NCBI GenBank assembly: GCA_034231615.1
Contig: CM067314.1
Span: forward strand, 12,439,381 to 12,503,380
From: Meghimatium bilineatum
Lineage: Eukaryota > Mollusca > Gastropoda > Stylommatophora > Philomycidae
Length of the DNA: 64,000 nt
Direction: 5' to 3'
Part shown: one piece after another, positions 20,250-31,423 of the stretch
Position numbering within the stretch: the stretch's first letter is position 1
Layout of the letters: the number at the start of each line of letters is the position of its first letter
Program-made: the position numbers and the translations under genes
Notes under the pieces: generated by a model
The model's database searches: none
The model's input: the letters and a program-made list of their open reading frames with translations, nothing else
What the model was told of the DNA's origin: nothing

Positions 20250-21581
20250 GTTTGTTTGTTTGTTTTTCGTTCGCTCCATTGTAACCATCACGGATATCCG
20301 TGCGATTTCCGCCGGGAGCGTGATTACGTTGTGCCACCGTTATGCGCCTTGTAGGCCTAGCACATCCGATTTCGGCATGCCTTGACAATTCGGGTGGGCT
20401 ACCCTTAGCCTGTGACAGCCTCTATATCTGTCTCCATGCACGCGTAGTGAAGACTCTTCGCCCAGACGATTTTCTTGCTCTCGTCTCACTCGAACGAGGT
20501 GTTCCACTGTCTATGAACTTGCCTCGTGTAATTGGACGTGCTGTGCCTGTGCCCATTGGGTACTGAACCGTTTCTCATCCATGAGCCTGGTTCCTTAAGG
20601 GGAAGAACTCAACAGAGGAGTTGGACCCTGGCTCTTTCGCCCTCTTAGCCGAGGTGTCATTCATCGACATCGTGTACCCCTTGTCCAAGTTCGAGTCTCA
20701 CACCACGCGTTTGAGAGCAAGGCGTTCTCGAGCTGAGCGTCCTTGTCCCAATAGCGCCTGGGGCATCAGGTACTGAACCCTTTCTCTCTTCAAGTGTATT
20801 TCCGGTGTAGGAAAACCTGACAGTAGAGTTGGACCAGGGCTAAATCGTTGTCCCTTTTGTGCCTTAGCGAATCGAGTACGGAACCCTTTCTCTCTGCAAG
20901 TTACTTCCGGTATAGGAAACCTTGACAGTAGAGTTGGGCCAGGACTGCCATCGTTGTCCCTTTCTTGCCTACACCCATCGGGTACAGAACCCTTTCTCTT
21001 TGCAAGCATATTTCCGGTTTAGGAAGGCTCGACATTAGAGTTGGGTTAGGTCTTTTGCTTTACCAAACGCCGATGGATGGGTCTGGGTCTCTGCCTGTTA
21101 GGAACTCTGGTAACTAGAAGCCCGTCTCGGGCTGACGGAGCTTGTAGTTCCCTTTCCTAGGGACTTTTCACTTTCTATTTGCAGTTCGCGCTGCCCTCTA
21201 GCGCTGTTCTGCCCTTTCATTGTTTCATTGTACTCTGTATGAAACATATTTGTCTCTCGCCATGCATTTACCTTTACGTGCATTTTACATTGGCCACCCC
21301 TCCAATGTTCGGACTGGACTGACTAGCTTTACTGTATGTCGACAGTGTTGCTATATGTGGTGATGCTGGTGGTGTCGGAGATATTGTCACTCTTGTGCAG
21401 TCAAATCTCTTTCCATCTGCTACCTCCACATTCTCGGACACGATCCCCAAATGATTTGGCCAGAATCAGCACGAGCTGCTGTATTTCTGTTTCCAGGGTG
21501 CACCACGTGGAGGTACATTTGGGATCTTGGTTATCTGCTAACCCTGGGTCCGCCTAGAGCAATGCGTTCCCTTTGCACCCC
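20250..21581 (-). mobile_element. Unrecognised GC-rich retro-insertion, 1.33 kb, with 11-bp target-site duplication
   Basis: TCATCGGTACT at 20239-20249 is repeated exactly at 21582-21592. At the 20250 edge the minus strand ends in an (AAAC)n tail (plus strand GTTTGTTTGTTTG). Tail plus duplication indicate insertion by target-primed reverse transcription. The body is visibly richer in G+C than its surroundings and has four degenerate about 107-bp repeats (20560-21050). Small open frames (up to 103 codons, minus, 20698-21009) match no family I know. It could be a LINE 3' UTR, a SINE-like non-autonomous element or a retrocopied transcript. Confidence 0.7.
20560..21050. repeat. About 107-bp degenerate tandem repeat inside the retro-insertion
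   Basis: GGTACTGAACCCTTTCTCTC recurs with changes at about 20767, 20874 and 20980, each followed by GACAGTAGAGTTGG. A weaker first unit starts near 20560. Confidence 0.7.
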
Positions 21582-21904
21582 TCATCGGTACTATCCATGT
21601 ATGCTACTCTATTGATACTAATTTATTGAGACTACTCAATTGATACTATTATATTGACACTACTCAATTGATACTATTATATTGACACTACTCAATTGAT
21701 ACTATTATATTGAGACTACTCCATTGATACTATTATATTGAGACTACTCCATTGATATTACTCCATTGATGATATTCCATTGATACTATTCCCTTGAGAC
21801 TTCTTCTCCAAAGAAGCTGCTTAACTGCATAGAAAACAACCTCAACGTATCTAGAGTATACAACCAAGAAGCCAGAGAATATATAACCCTAAAATATCTA
21901 TATC

Positions 21905-22120
21905 TATCTGATATCCATCCACCCATCCATCCGTCGATCCATCCATCGGTCCGTCCATCCATCCATCCATCTATCCATCCATCCATCGTTCCATCCGCCA
22001 TTCATCCATCGATCAATCTATCCATCCATCCATCCGTCCGTCCAACCATCATCCGTCGATCCATCGATCCATCCGTCCGTCCGTCCATCCATCCACCCAT
22101 CCACCTATCTATCTATAGAC
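21905..22120. repeat. (ATCC)n / (GTCC)n microsatellite
   Basis: About 215 bp of CCATCCATCCGT-type repeats. Confidence 0.92.
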
Positions 22121-22339
22121 AGTTACAAACATAGTCACAGTTACACTGTGCTATAATTATTGATATAATTATATAGCAACTACAAGACACACGAGTGTAG
22201 AAACACTATGACAAGTACATCTTTCTTAATGTTAAAACATAGAAAAGTGTTTAAACATTCCCCCTTCCCCAAACACCTCGACATATCTAACGGCTCTACT
22301 TTAACCACCAGTCTATACACAGAGTAGCCTGATGACGAT

Positions 22340-23160
22340 GATAAAGTAAAGATTAACTAGAACATAGAATCAGCGAAATTACAGAAGAACACGAGCTAAA
22401 CATACAAATACATGGAGAGAAACTACAACAAGTAAAATATTACCAATAACTGGGACACATGGCCACAAATGATTGTAGATGTGAAACAGGAGTTAAAAGG
22501 AGAATATGAATGGCGAAAAGTACTTTGAATGACATGAAGAAAATATTGGCATCTAAACAAATTACAAACAAGTTAAAATGATAATTGTAAAAGTCTACAT
22601 GGCTGTAGAATGGCGCAGAAAGACGGACAATGAACAAACACCTAGAAGCCTTTGGGATGTGGATATATAGAAGAATAGGGAGAACATCATGGAAGGAGAA
22701 GAAAACGAGCAAAGAGGTTCTAACAAAGAGATTCTAACAAAGAGATTCTAACAAAGAGGTTCTAACAAAGAGGTTCTAACAAAGAGATTCTAACAAAGAG
22801 GTTCTAACAAAGAGATTCTAACAAAGAGGTTCTAACAAAGAGATTCTAACAAAGAGGTTCTAACAAAGAGGTTCTAACAACACTTAATATGAAGAAATAA
22901 TTATTAAAGAAAATAACGATCAAATAAATAAAGTATTTTGGACACATTCAAAGACATGCCATCTTGATGAAGACCTTACTTGAGGATACAGTAGAGGGTA
23001 GGGGAGCAAGAGGAAAACAGAGATACAAGTGGCAGAGTAACATCACGAGATGGACAGGTTAAGTCTAGCATAGCGCATCACCAAGACAAGAGACAGGAAT
23101 GTTGGAGATCTGTTGTATTCAACCTTTGTTGCGAAGACGGCATTTAATGAAGATGATGAA
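22340..23160 (+). mobile_element. LINE-K copy 2 with an internal 14-bp array
   Basis: Plus reading with stops: HTWPQMIVDVKQELK-type start, then EKKTSKEVL, the array, TLNMKK, and a (GATGAT)-like tail near 23147. DNA shared with 36147-36647 includes ATATAGAAGAATAGGGAGAA and CATGGAAGGAGAAGAAAACG. The GLDI/YADD part is absent. Confidence 0.8.
22710..22882 (+). repeat. 14-bp minisatellite, about 12 copies, in LINE-K codons
   Basis: AACAAAGAGGTTCT alternates with AACAAAGAGATTCT. The single-copy LINE-K form is CAAATAAAGAGGTGCTAAAA, coding KEVL. Array ends directly into AACACTTAATATGAAG, the next LINE-K codons. Confidence 0.9.
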
Positions 23161-23515
23161 AAAATAAAAAGGAAAAAAAATAAGAAAAATAAAACTGAAA
23201 TAAAACACAGATAAAATATTAAAAAAACCAAGTGTAATAAAACATACAATTTTGTTTAGCATGTGGTTAAATAACAGATCCGCACTTGGTGAATGGTGAC
23301 ATACTCTTTGTTTCAACCACTGACGTTACTCACATTCGGTTATAAGAGAGCTTTCAACTATCCAAACATAGTGAAGGAAGCGATTCTGGTAAGCCCTTCA
23401 ACACGACCTACAGAGATATCATATCTAAATTTCAACATTCGAGAATTCCTTTTTTATAATCTATCTGCCTGTCTAAAATCATAAATCTAAATCTAAATCT
23501 AATTTATCTATCTAT
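23161..23515. other. No gene recognised
   Basis: AT-rich. Ends in short AAATCTAAATCTAAATCT repeats. Confidence 0.5.
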
Positions 23516-24124
23516 CTTCCTAACCCAAACCTAATACAAACTAACCTAACGTAACTTAACCTAACCGAACCTAACCAAACCTAACCAAACCTAACCGAAC
23601 CTAACCAAACCTAACCGAACCTAACCAAACCTAACCCAACCTAAGCTAACCTAACTTAGCTTAACCTAACCTAACCTAACTTAACTTAACCTAACCTAAC
23701 GTAACCTAACCTAACATAACCTAACCTAACCTTACCTACCGTAACCTAACCCTAACCTAACCTAACTTAACCTTACCATAACCCTAACCTAACCTAACGC
23801 TAACCTAACCTAACCTAACCTAACCTAACCCTAACCCTACCCTAACTTAACCCTAACCTAACCCTAACCCTAACCTAACCCTAACCAAACCTAACCTAAC
23901 CTAACCTAACCTAACTCTAACCCTAACCTAACCTAACCTAACCCTAACCTAACCTAACTTAACCTAACTCTAACCCTAACCTAACCTAACGCTAACCTAA
24001 CTTAACCTAACCTAACCCTAACCCTAACCTAACCTAACCTAACCCTAACCTAACCTAACCCTAACCTAACCCTAACCTAACCCTAACCTAACCCTAACCT
24101 AACCTAACTCTAACCCTAACCTAA
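23516..24124 (-). repeat. Telomere-like interstitial repeat block, mixed TTAGG and TTAGGG
   Basis: About 600 bp of CCTAA and CCCTAA units on the plus strand (TTAGG/TTAGGG on minus). Variants AACGT, AACCA and CTTAA accumulate on the left, and CCCTAA is commoner on the right. It is flanked on both sides by ordinary sequence, so it is interstitial. Confidence 0.85.
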
Positions 24125-24174
24125 CATGGATGACAACTGAGATGGTATCAATATGAAGAATACATTGAATCTAT

Positions 24175-24242
24175 ATTGAGTGAGTGCTGAGTGAGTGCTG
24201 AGTGAGTGCTGAGTGAGTGCTGAGTGAGTGCTGAGTGAATGC
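24175..24242. repeat. 11-bp repeat, about 6 copies
   Basis: GAGTGAGTGCT repeated. Confidence 0.85.
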
Positions 24243-24599
24243 GTTTAAAAAAAGAAACTAACACAAACATAAATAATACACAGACTAAAATAATGTTTCA
24301 CCTTGTAACTGTGCCTCCATGGACATGCCATTTCTAGTGATGACCTATCCAAATCTTCAATCAATTAAATCCAAATAAGAACGGAACACTAATCCTTAAT
24401 GTCCAAGATCTGTTTTCAACAGTGCAGTTCTTAGGAATGTTCTGGTCTTCAGCATAGACAGCACGGGTTATCACTATGACACTCGTATAGTAGATAACAG
24501 TATATCTTTCGATTATTTAGAAACTTCAAGGGTTGTTAACTTGGAACATATATAATATAGCCACATGCAGCACATGGTCGACTAAATCAGCAACATTCA
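24243..24599. other. No gene recognised
   Basis: Nothing supported. Confidence 0.5.
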
Positions 24600-25090
24600 T
24601 TCATCTGCATATTAAATAAGTACCCAATATAATTAAATACAGAGTATATAAATACACAAGCCAATATAGTTACGGACTATATAAATACACAATAAAGTTA
24701 CGGACTATATAAATACACAATAAAGTTGCGGACTATATAAATACCCAATAAAGTTGCGGACTATATAAATACACAATAAAGTTGCGGACTATATAAATAC
24801 ACAATATAGTTACGGACTATATAAATACCCAATAAAGTTGCGGACTATATAAATACACAATATAGTTACGGACTATATAAATACACAATGAAGTTGCGGA
24901 CTATATAAATACCCAATAAAGTTGCGGACTATATAAATACCCAATAAAGTTGCGGACTATATAAATACACAATACAGTTATAGACTATATAAGGAAACAA
25001 TATAGCTACAGACAGACTATATAAACACACAGGATAGTTCTAGACAAAGTATATAATACCCAATATAATTACAGATAGACTATATAATAT
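24600..25090. repeat. 28-bp minisatellite, about 15 copies
   Basis: Core GTTGCGGACTATATAAATAC then ACAATAAA. Each unit has a TATATAAA string. I see no evidence it acts as a promoter. Outer units degrade. Confidence 0.85.
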
Positions 25091-25103
25091 CGCACCAATG
25101 CTA

Positions 25104-25450
25104 TATAACTAACAGCTATTGAAGTGAATTCAAATCGAATGATAAAATCAGAGAAGAGACACATAAAAATTTCATCACAGATGTTATCAGAAAACGCCGT
25201 TGGTCCTACATCGGGCATGTCCTACGCGCAGACACAAACAGAATACACCACCAATCTCTTGAATGGATACCTACAGGCAAAAGAGCTAGGGGTAGACCAA
25301 AAGAAACACTCAGAAGAACAATACTTAGAGAAAGTAAAACAACCAATATTCATACTATTTAAGAACTGCACAGAATAGCTTTGAACAGACAGAATTGGAG
25401 AGATCTGACCTATCCCCAATGCGCTAACTTCAGCGCAAAAGACTAAAAAA
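25104..25450 (+). mobile_element. LINE-C 3' coding fragment
   Basis: Reads RRWSYIGHVLRADTNRIHHQ, SLEWIPTGKRARGRPKETLR, then after a frameshift ELHRIALNRQNWRDL and CANFSAKD near the end. This is the GHv-R / KR-RGRPKeTlrRT / NW--L pattern of a LINE C-terminus. A shorter relative is at 34165-34352. Confidence 0.75.
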
Positions 25451-25494
25451 AGAAAAACAACCAATATTCACCGCAATAAAACATACGGTTTTAT

Positions 25495-25890
25495 GTAGAA
25501 TTGTTATATAAACTTTATTTCCTTGAATAAGTTAATGTTTAAATTCTATAGAATTGTTATATAAACTTTATTTCCTTGAATAAGTTAATGTTTAAATTCT
25601 ATAGAATTGTTATATAAACTTTATTTCCTTCAATAAGTTAATGTTTAAATTCTATAATTCTATAGAATTGTTATATAAACTTTATTTCCTTGAATAAGTT
25701 AATGTTTAAATTCTATTGAATTGTTATATGAACTTTATTTCCTGGAATAAGTTAATGCTTAAATTCTATAGAATTGTTATATAAACTTTATTTCCTTGAA
25801 TAAGTTAATGTTTGAATTCCTTATAATTGTTATATAAACTTTATTTCCTTGAATAAGTTAGTGTTTGAATTCCTTATAATTGGTGAATAA
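25495..25890. repeat. 53-bp minisatellite, about 7.5 copies
   Basis: GAATTGTTATATAAACTTTA, TTTCCTTGAATAAG and TTAATGTTTAAATTC recur each 53 bp or so. A single unit also sits alone at 31226-31284. Confidence 0.88.
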
Positions 25891-27059
25891 TAAATACATT
25901 TAACATTGCTATCCTTTCTTTGTTTTAATTATTATTAATGAGCACTAGTGTATAATGCGCCATTTATAATGGTGAAATGAGCCACCACTGGCGCATGCGC
26001 CATGTGTTGGCTATCCCTGCAGTAGACGAACATATAAACCGCTACCAATCGCCAAAAATGACCAAATCAAATAAATAATTAGCTAAATCAAATGAATACA
26101 GAATTAGCCTTCTTATGTTACTTAAAAATAATTGTCGAGATTTTAGTTGGTCACTATTTATATACTTTGTGTAACCCGAATCTCAACGAACAACGTCCAC
26201 CAACGAAATGAAAGGGAATAAGGGAAAATATAACCGAAACGGTTTGATTGCATTCAGTTGCTATGTTTTCTATTGGTGAAAGTTATTACACAAACATTAT
26301 AATTATTTAGCACAGTTAATTCTAACGTAACAAATAATATTAAGATTGTTTTCAAATTACGTTAAGTTATTCGACAAATTGTAAAAAAAACCACTTGCTT
26401 AAACTACGTTTAAGTTCACAAATACTGGGAACATATGTAATATCCTCGAAGGAATATATTTAATGTTAATATATTTAATATACATTCACAGAATTAACAT
26501 TCAAATTCTATATTATAAACACTTCTTAGGCGTAATAATCAGTGGGCGGTATGATCTTAGAATAAAATAGTACCAACAGTCATGTTTTTTTTTACTTCGA
26601 ACATCATATAAAAGAATCCGTGGAAAAACGAGTCCGTGAAGTTAGAGAGATCTGTTTATAGAGATGCACTTTTCGCGTTTTATTAGACTAGACTGTAATA
26701 TGGCGGACAAATGCTACAAGAAAATGTAGAAACGGAAAAAAGACCCTTAAAAGTATCTTTAAAAAACGGCATTCATTGTGCCCTTTTGGCAATCTACGTA
26801 TCTCTCGCTGGCACGCCCCAGGTTATCTGGCATGTACGAACAAGATCTTCTTTGGGTTATTTTTTCCCCCTCCAGCATCCTGTTCTTAAGATGTACCGTT
26901 TTTCCCCCGATTTCTTCCCCACTTCTTCATTGTTTGTTGTATGCTGTTGGGTATGTCTGTCTAGTTGTAGTTAGATCTCAGGGAGGAAATGACAGGAGAA
27001 GGTAGAAATGTGTGTGGGTCAACTGTAAGTCATGCAACAGATGTAACTATTCATCTACC
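25891..27059. other. No gene recognised
   Basis: 1.2 kb of AT-rich sequence. Open frames near 26711-27005 overlap in two frames and have no recognisable domain. No repeat found. Confidence 0.45.
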
Positions 27060-28675
27060 TTACATAACAAGAAGGATTTTCTATGGTTAGACGTAAGGTT
27101 ATTTATAACAAGTAAACTCCTTTATATAACTAGACATATCTTATGTATGGTTGAATGTGCACTAATTACAAGGTAACTATAATTTATAGCTAGAAGGACA
27201 ATTGTTGAATGTGCCATGAGGAAAATATAACTAGAAGGACAATTGTTGAATGTGCCATGAGGAAAATATAACTAGAAGGACAATTGTTGAATGTGCCATG
27301 AGGAAAATATAACTAGAAGGACAATTGTTGAATGTGCCAAGAGGAAAATATATTTAAGTTGAATTTGCCATTAGCTAAACATAACTAGAAGGACGATGGT
27401 AGAATGTGCCATTAGCAGAATATAACTTTTAAGGCGTTGGTTGAATGTGCCATTAGCAAAATATAACTAAGAGGATGTTAGTTGAATGTGCCATGGGCAA
27501 AATATAACTAGAAGGACGATGGTTAAATGTGCAATTAGGAAAACATAACTAGAAGGGCGATGGTTGAATGTGCCATTAGCAAAAACACAACTAGAAGGGC
27601 GATGGTTGAATGTGCCATTAGAAAAACATAACTAGAAAGGTGATGGTTGAATGTGCCATGAGCAAAACATAACTAGAAAGGTGATGGTTGAATGTGCCAT
27701 GAGCAAAACATAACTAGAAGGGCGATGGTTGAATGTGCCATTAGCAAAACATAACTAGAAGGGTGATGGTTGAATGTGCCATTAGCAAAACATAACTAGA
27801 AAGGTGATGGTTGAATGTGCCATGAGCAAAACGTAACTAGAAAGGTGATGGTTGAATGTGCCATGAGCAAAATATAACTAGAAGGGCGATGGTTGAATGT
27901 GCCATTAGCAAAACATAACTAGAAGGGCGATGGTTGAATGTGCCATTAGCAAAACATAACTAGAAGGGCGATGGTTGAATGTGCCATGAGCAAAACATAA
28001 CTAGAAGGGCGATGGTTGAATATGCCATTAGCAAAACATAACTAGAAGGGCGATGGTTGAATGTGCCATTAGCAAAACATAACTAGAAGGGTGATGGTTG
28101 AATGTGCCATTAGCAAAACATAACTAGAAAGGTGATGGTTGAATGTGCCATGAGCAAAACGTAACTAGAAAGGTGATGGTTGAATGTGCCATGAGCAAAA
28201 TATAACTAGAAGGGCGATGGTTGAATGTGCCATTAGCAAAACATAACTAGAAGGGCGATGGTTGAATGTGCCATGAGCAAAACATACCTAGAAGGGCGAT
28301 GGTTGAATGTGCCATGAGCAAAACATAACTAGAAGGGCGATGGTTGAATGTGCCATTAGCAAAACATAACTAGAAGGGCGATGGTTGAATGTGCCATTAG
28401 AAAAACATAACTAGAAAGGTGATGGTTGAATGTGCCATGAGCAAAACATAACTAGAAAGGTGATGGTTGAATGTGCCATTAGCAAAACATAACTAGAAGG
28501 GCGATGGTTGAATGTGCCATGAGCAAAACATAACTAGAAGGGCGATGGTTGAATGTGCCATTAGAAAAACATAACTAGAAAGGTGATGGTTGAATGTGCC
28601 ATGAGCAAAACATAACTAGAAGGGCGATGGTTGAATGTACCATGAGCAAAATATATATAGGAGGACGTAAGTTGA
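27060..28675. repeat. 41-bp minisatellite, about 37 copies, with higher-order structure
   Basis: Core GGTTGAATGTGCCATTAGCA then AAACATAACTAGAAGGGCGAT. The variant ACGTAACTAG occurs at 27831 and 28159, 328 bp (8 units) apart, inside a longer duplicated block. Edge units are degenerate. Confidence 0.92.
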
Positions 28676-28789
28676 ATGAGAGGTTACTAAACTTCAATTG
28701 GTAACTAAATTAATTCATCCACTGCAAAGTTATCAAAATATAATTACAATTATTTTATTGAACGTAAAATTAATAGACTATAGCTAGAA

Positions 28790-28838
28790 TGACAATCAAT
28801 ACAAGGTAACTGCGTGAAACGTAACAACAATTGTACTT
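28790..28838. repeat. Dispersed exact 48-bp repeat, copy 1
   Basis: ACAATCAATACAAGGTAACT to AACAACAATTGTACTTA is identical to 41325-41372. Confidence 0.85.
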
Positions 28839-28908
28839 ACGTAAAACACAGGTTTATATATCGCATCAATGAGACACGACAGACTATAACTAGAAGGAGT
28901 TGTATTGG

Positions 28909-29330
28909 AGCACGATAGTGTAGTTGATAGCGAGCTTGCTTATTATCGTCAGGTTACAAACGTGTTAGGTTCGACACCAAGTTCGGACCGAAAAATAAAA
29001 ACCCGGTTGTGATTTCTCGCCCCACTTCTCATCCAGTCAGACCTCACAGCACGATGGGCATTCCCATAAGTGCTCCGCCCTCTGTTCCAGCAGCCATTCG
29101 ACTCGATGGTGCCTGGAGTCTAATGCCGCCGAAACAGACGTCGACATCAGGGCACAACTCTGGCCCTTGCGATAGGTTTCTTTGTTGTTCCGCCCAACCA
29201 CGCCATGCCCGTAACTAGTTCAAGCACAACGTCGGCCTGTCGGAACATCATGGTAACTGTTATCGAAGGTTACGACTACGGGATTGTATAGATGACGTGC
29301 CATGAAGCTTCTATAAGAAGATGACTCACA
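28909..29330 (+). mobile_element. SINE-D with tRNA-like head
   Basis: Head GAGCACGATAGTGTAGTTGA gives an A-box-like TAGTGTAGTTG. TTAGGTTCGACACC gives a B box. The body has GTGATTTCTCGCCCCACTTC and the same 270 bp found reversed at 2474-2745. 3' end near AAGCTTCTATAAGAAGATG. A tRNA-derived SINE, transcribed by pol III if ever active. Confidence 0.75.
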
Positions 29331-29475
29331 ATCTTATGTAAATCCGCCAAATTTAATGTAAATGTTTACCTGACGCACGAGTTGGGGAGGGTAACAACAG
29401 CAAGGAAGGAACAGTTCACAACCGCATGGGACTTACCTGTAAAGTTATCAGATTATAACTAATATGAATTGTACT

Positions 29476-29795
29476 GAATGTAAGGTAAAGGTATGTCCCA
29501 TGGCAGCAACCTGCCGTCGGGGATGAAGATAACTCTTCATGTAAGCCGTAACAACTATTAGGTGGAGTGGCCAGTTCCCTTCCTTGCTGTCTTTACCTCA
29601 ATAACTCATGCGTCAGGTACTCATTTACAGCTGAATCGATTGGAGGAGCGATCGTGGCGAGCGAGAAATCACAACCCGGACTTTCAAAATTTTATTTGTT
29701 CGGACGTATTTTCGAACCTGGCACGATGTAACCCGGCGATAGAAAGCAAGCTCACTATCAACTAGACTACCGCGCTCGTCGTATTGAATGTAAAG
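29476..29795 (-). mobile_element. tRNA-derived SINE related to SINE-D head
   Basis: Minus strand: GAGCGCGGTAGTCTAGTTGA (A box TAGTCTAGTTG), then CCAGGTTCGAAAATAC (B box), then GGGTTGTGATTTCTCGC shared with the 28909 copy, then a different body ending in CCATGGGACATACCTTTACC. A short similar body piece lies at 29360-29450 on plus. Confidence 0.75.
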
Positions 29796-29809
29796 ATATA
29801 CAATTCCGT

Positions 29810-30036
29810 TATATAATTATAAGATAGCAGTAATAATATAATCCGCCAGGGTCGTAGACTTTATCCAATGCTTTTGTGTAGTCTATAAAACAGAAGTAGA
29901 GATCTGTATTTATCTCTATAGACCTCTCAATTAGTGTTCTCAAAATACATATAGCATTGTTGGTACCTTTACATTCTACGAAGCCACACTTGACTTGTGC
30001 TCTATTTAACTGATTCTTAACAAACATCTGTAGCAC
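29810..30036 (-). mobile_element. LINE RT fragment with motif A
   Basis: Minus frame reads VKCGFVECKGTNNAICILRT, LIERSIEINTDLYFCFIDYT and KALDKV. This is the RT segment leading into motif A (CFIDYtKAfDkV), where the first catalytic aspartate sits. Confidence 0.8.
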
Positions 30037-30041
30037 TTGTA

Positions 30042-30297
30042 TTAAAAAACCTCAATCCTTCTTTCCGTGTCTGCATTGAGTGTACAACTTTGAAATCCGT
30101 ATAAAACTGTACTTACCACTAACGATCGGACTGGATACATATGTACTGTACTACTGATCTTATTTTTCCAAATCATATACAACCTTGCCATGGCAATCTC
30201 GACTTTTAAACATAATCTAATTTCCCGAGTTGCCATCATCGCATATTTCAAGTTGGTAACGTTTTCTAGTTTGCGACCGTTTAACCGGATGTTCTAA
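30042..30297 (-). mobile_element. LINE-L fragment (post-RT domain)
   Basis: Frame reads IRLCLKVEIAMARLYMIWKN, KISSTVHMYPVRSLVVSTVL and YGFQSCTLNADTERRIEVF, a diverged match to LINE-L at 8570-9205. It lies upstream (on minus) of an RT motif A fragment, the reverse of normal order. Confidence 0.75.
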
Positions 30298-30469
30298 AAA
30301 TAATGAGTTAGAACATTAAAAAAAAAAACACTGTGAAACATTAAGAAATATAAGCGCATATAAAAACACACACCAAAACACGAACAAACATCAAGCTAGC
30401 AAATAGAAGCTGGTAAGAAGAAAAAATAGCAAGTGCTACAGCTAAAAGGGACGATGTCTGAGCAATCTA

Positions 30470-30778
30470 CAATCAAGTTAAACAAGCAAGAGAAGATATT
30501 AAACAGCAATATGTTTCTAAGACATTAAGAAAATAAACTATGGACTTATATCGGAAATATACTTAGAATGAATGAAAACAGACTGACACTACAAGCATTA
30601 AAATGGGTACCAAATGGCAAAATAAAAAGAGGAAGACTAAAAGAGACTCTTCGCAGAACAACCATCAAAGAGGGTATGTCTATGGGTTTCGACAACATAC
30701 ACGAATTACACACAGTAGCATCACAACTCTCGAACTGGAGAGCTCTGGTTTCTGCCCTATGAACTGTAAAGAAAAAGG
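30470..30778 (+). mobile_element. LINE-C copy, 3' coding end
   Basis: Frame reads MNENRLTLQALKWVPNGKIK, RGRLKETLRRTTIKEGM, HELHTVASQLSNWRALVSAL then stop, and an A-rich stretch. It runs directly into an inverted SINE-C. The same junction exists at 62390-62982. Confidence 0.8.
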
Positions 30779-31043
30779 TAAATAACCCATAGCATTTATT
30801 AATGCCGTAGGGGTGTGAGATGTTAGCCGATCTCACATTTTTAGTGGCTCTGCAGATGAGGGCGGTAGCCATCTCCTCTCCCTCGCAGTCTTTACTCCCC
30901 GGATTAACCCGGTATCCACTTCAGGATGGGCCGACCCGGAAGCCGTTGCGATCTGAAAAACATTTACACCTCTACTGGCGAATGAATCCAGGAGACCACT
31001 CATATGCGAAGTCAGTGCGCTAACCACTGCGCTACGTGGCTCC
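30779..31043 (-). mobile_element. SINE-C, tRNA-derived, copy 1
   Basis: Minus strand begins GGGAGCCACGTAGCGCAGTG with A box TAGCGCAGTGG, B-box-like GATTCATTCGCC (decayed), and a body with CTGCGAGGGAGAGGAGATGG and GTGAGATCGGCTAACATCTC. Confidence 0.85.
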
Positions 31044-31225
31044 CTGATGGACCTTATGATATGTATTCGGCGCTGAAGGAACATATATATATAATCAACA
31101 ATCACATAGGACATTCAATGCTCAAAATTAATCTTCAGTTGTGATGTGCGTCTCCCAGTTAAATCTATTGTTTCGTCGCAACAAAAAAGTGTCTAAGTGG
31201 GAGTATAACCGAGTCTTTCGTCAAT

Positions 31226-31284
31226 TCTATAGAATTGTTATATAAACTTTAATTCCTTGAATAAGTTAATGTTTAAATTCTATA
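31226..31284. repeat. Single dispersed 53-bp unit
   Basis: TCTATAGAATTGTTATATAA to GTTTAAATTCTATA, one copy of the array unit of 25495-25890. Confidence 0.85.
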
Positions 31285-31423
31285 TAGTTCTGTGGAATCA
31301 CCGGCTTCGTCTTTCAAATGTGATATTTGCCGATTTAGGTGTTTTGATTGTTCACTTATGTATACTTTGTGTAGACAGCCAATTAAATCACGTAAAAATT
31401 AAATATCGTAACTTTTTACGGAT

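Larger units (their letters stand above)
20155..21800. repeat. 28-bp minisatellite split by a 1.33-kb insertion
   Basis: TGATACTA-type units with ACTACTCAATTGATAC occur at 20160-20249 and again at 21593-21800. The intervening DNA (20250-21581) is an insertion with a target-site duplication. Confidence 0.75.

Noticed and set aside
23516-24124. A true chromosome end
   Set aside because: Ordinary sequence continues for tens of kilobases on both sides.
24600-25090. Array of TATA-box promoters (TATATAAA in each unit)
   Set aside because: Only a fixed part of a 28-bp AT-rich repeat, with no gene downstream.
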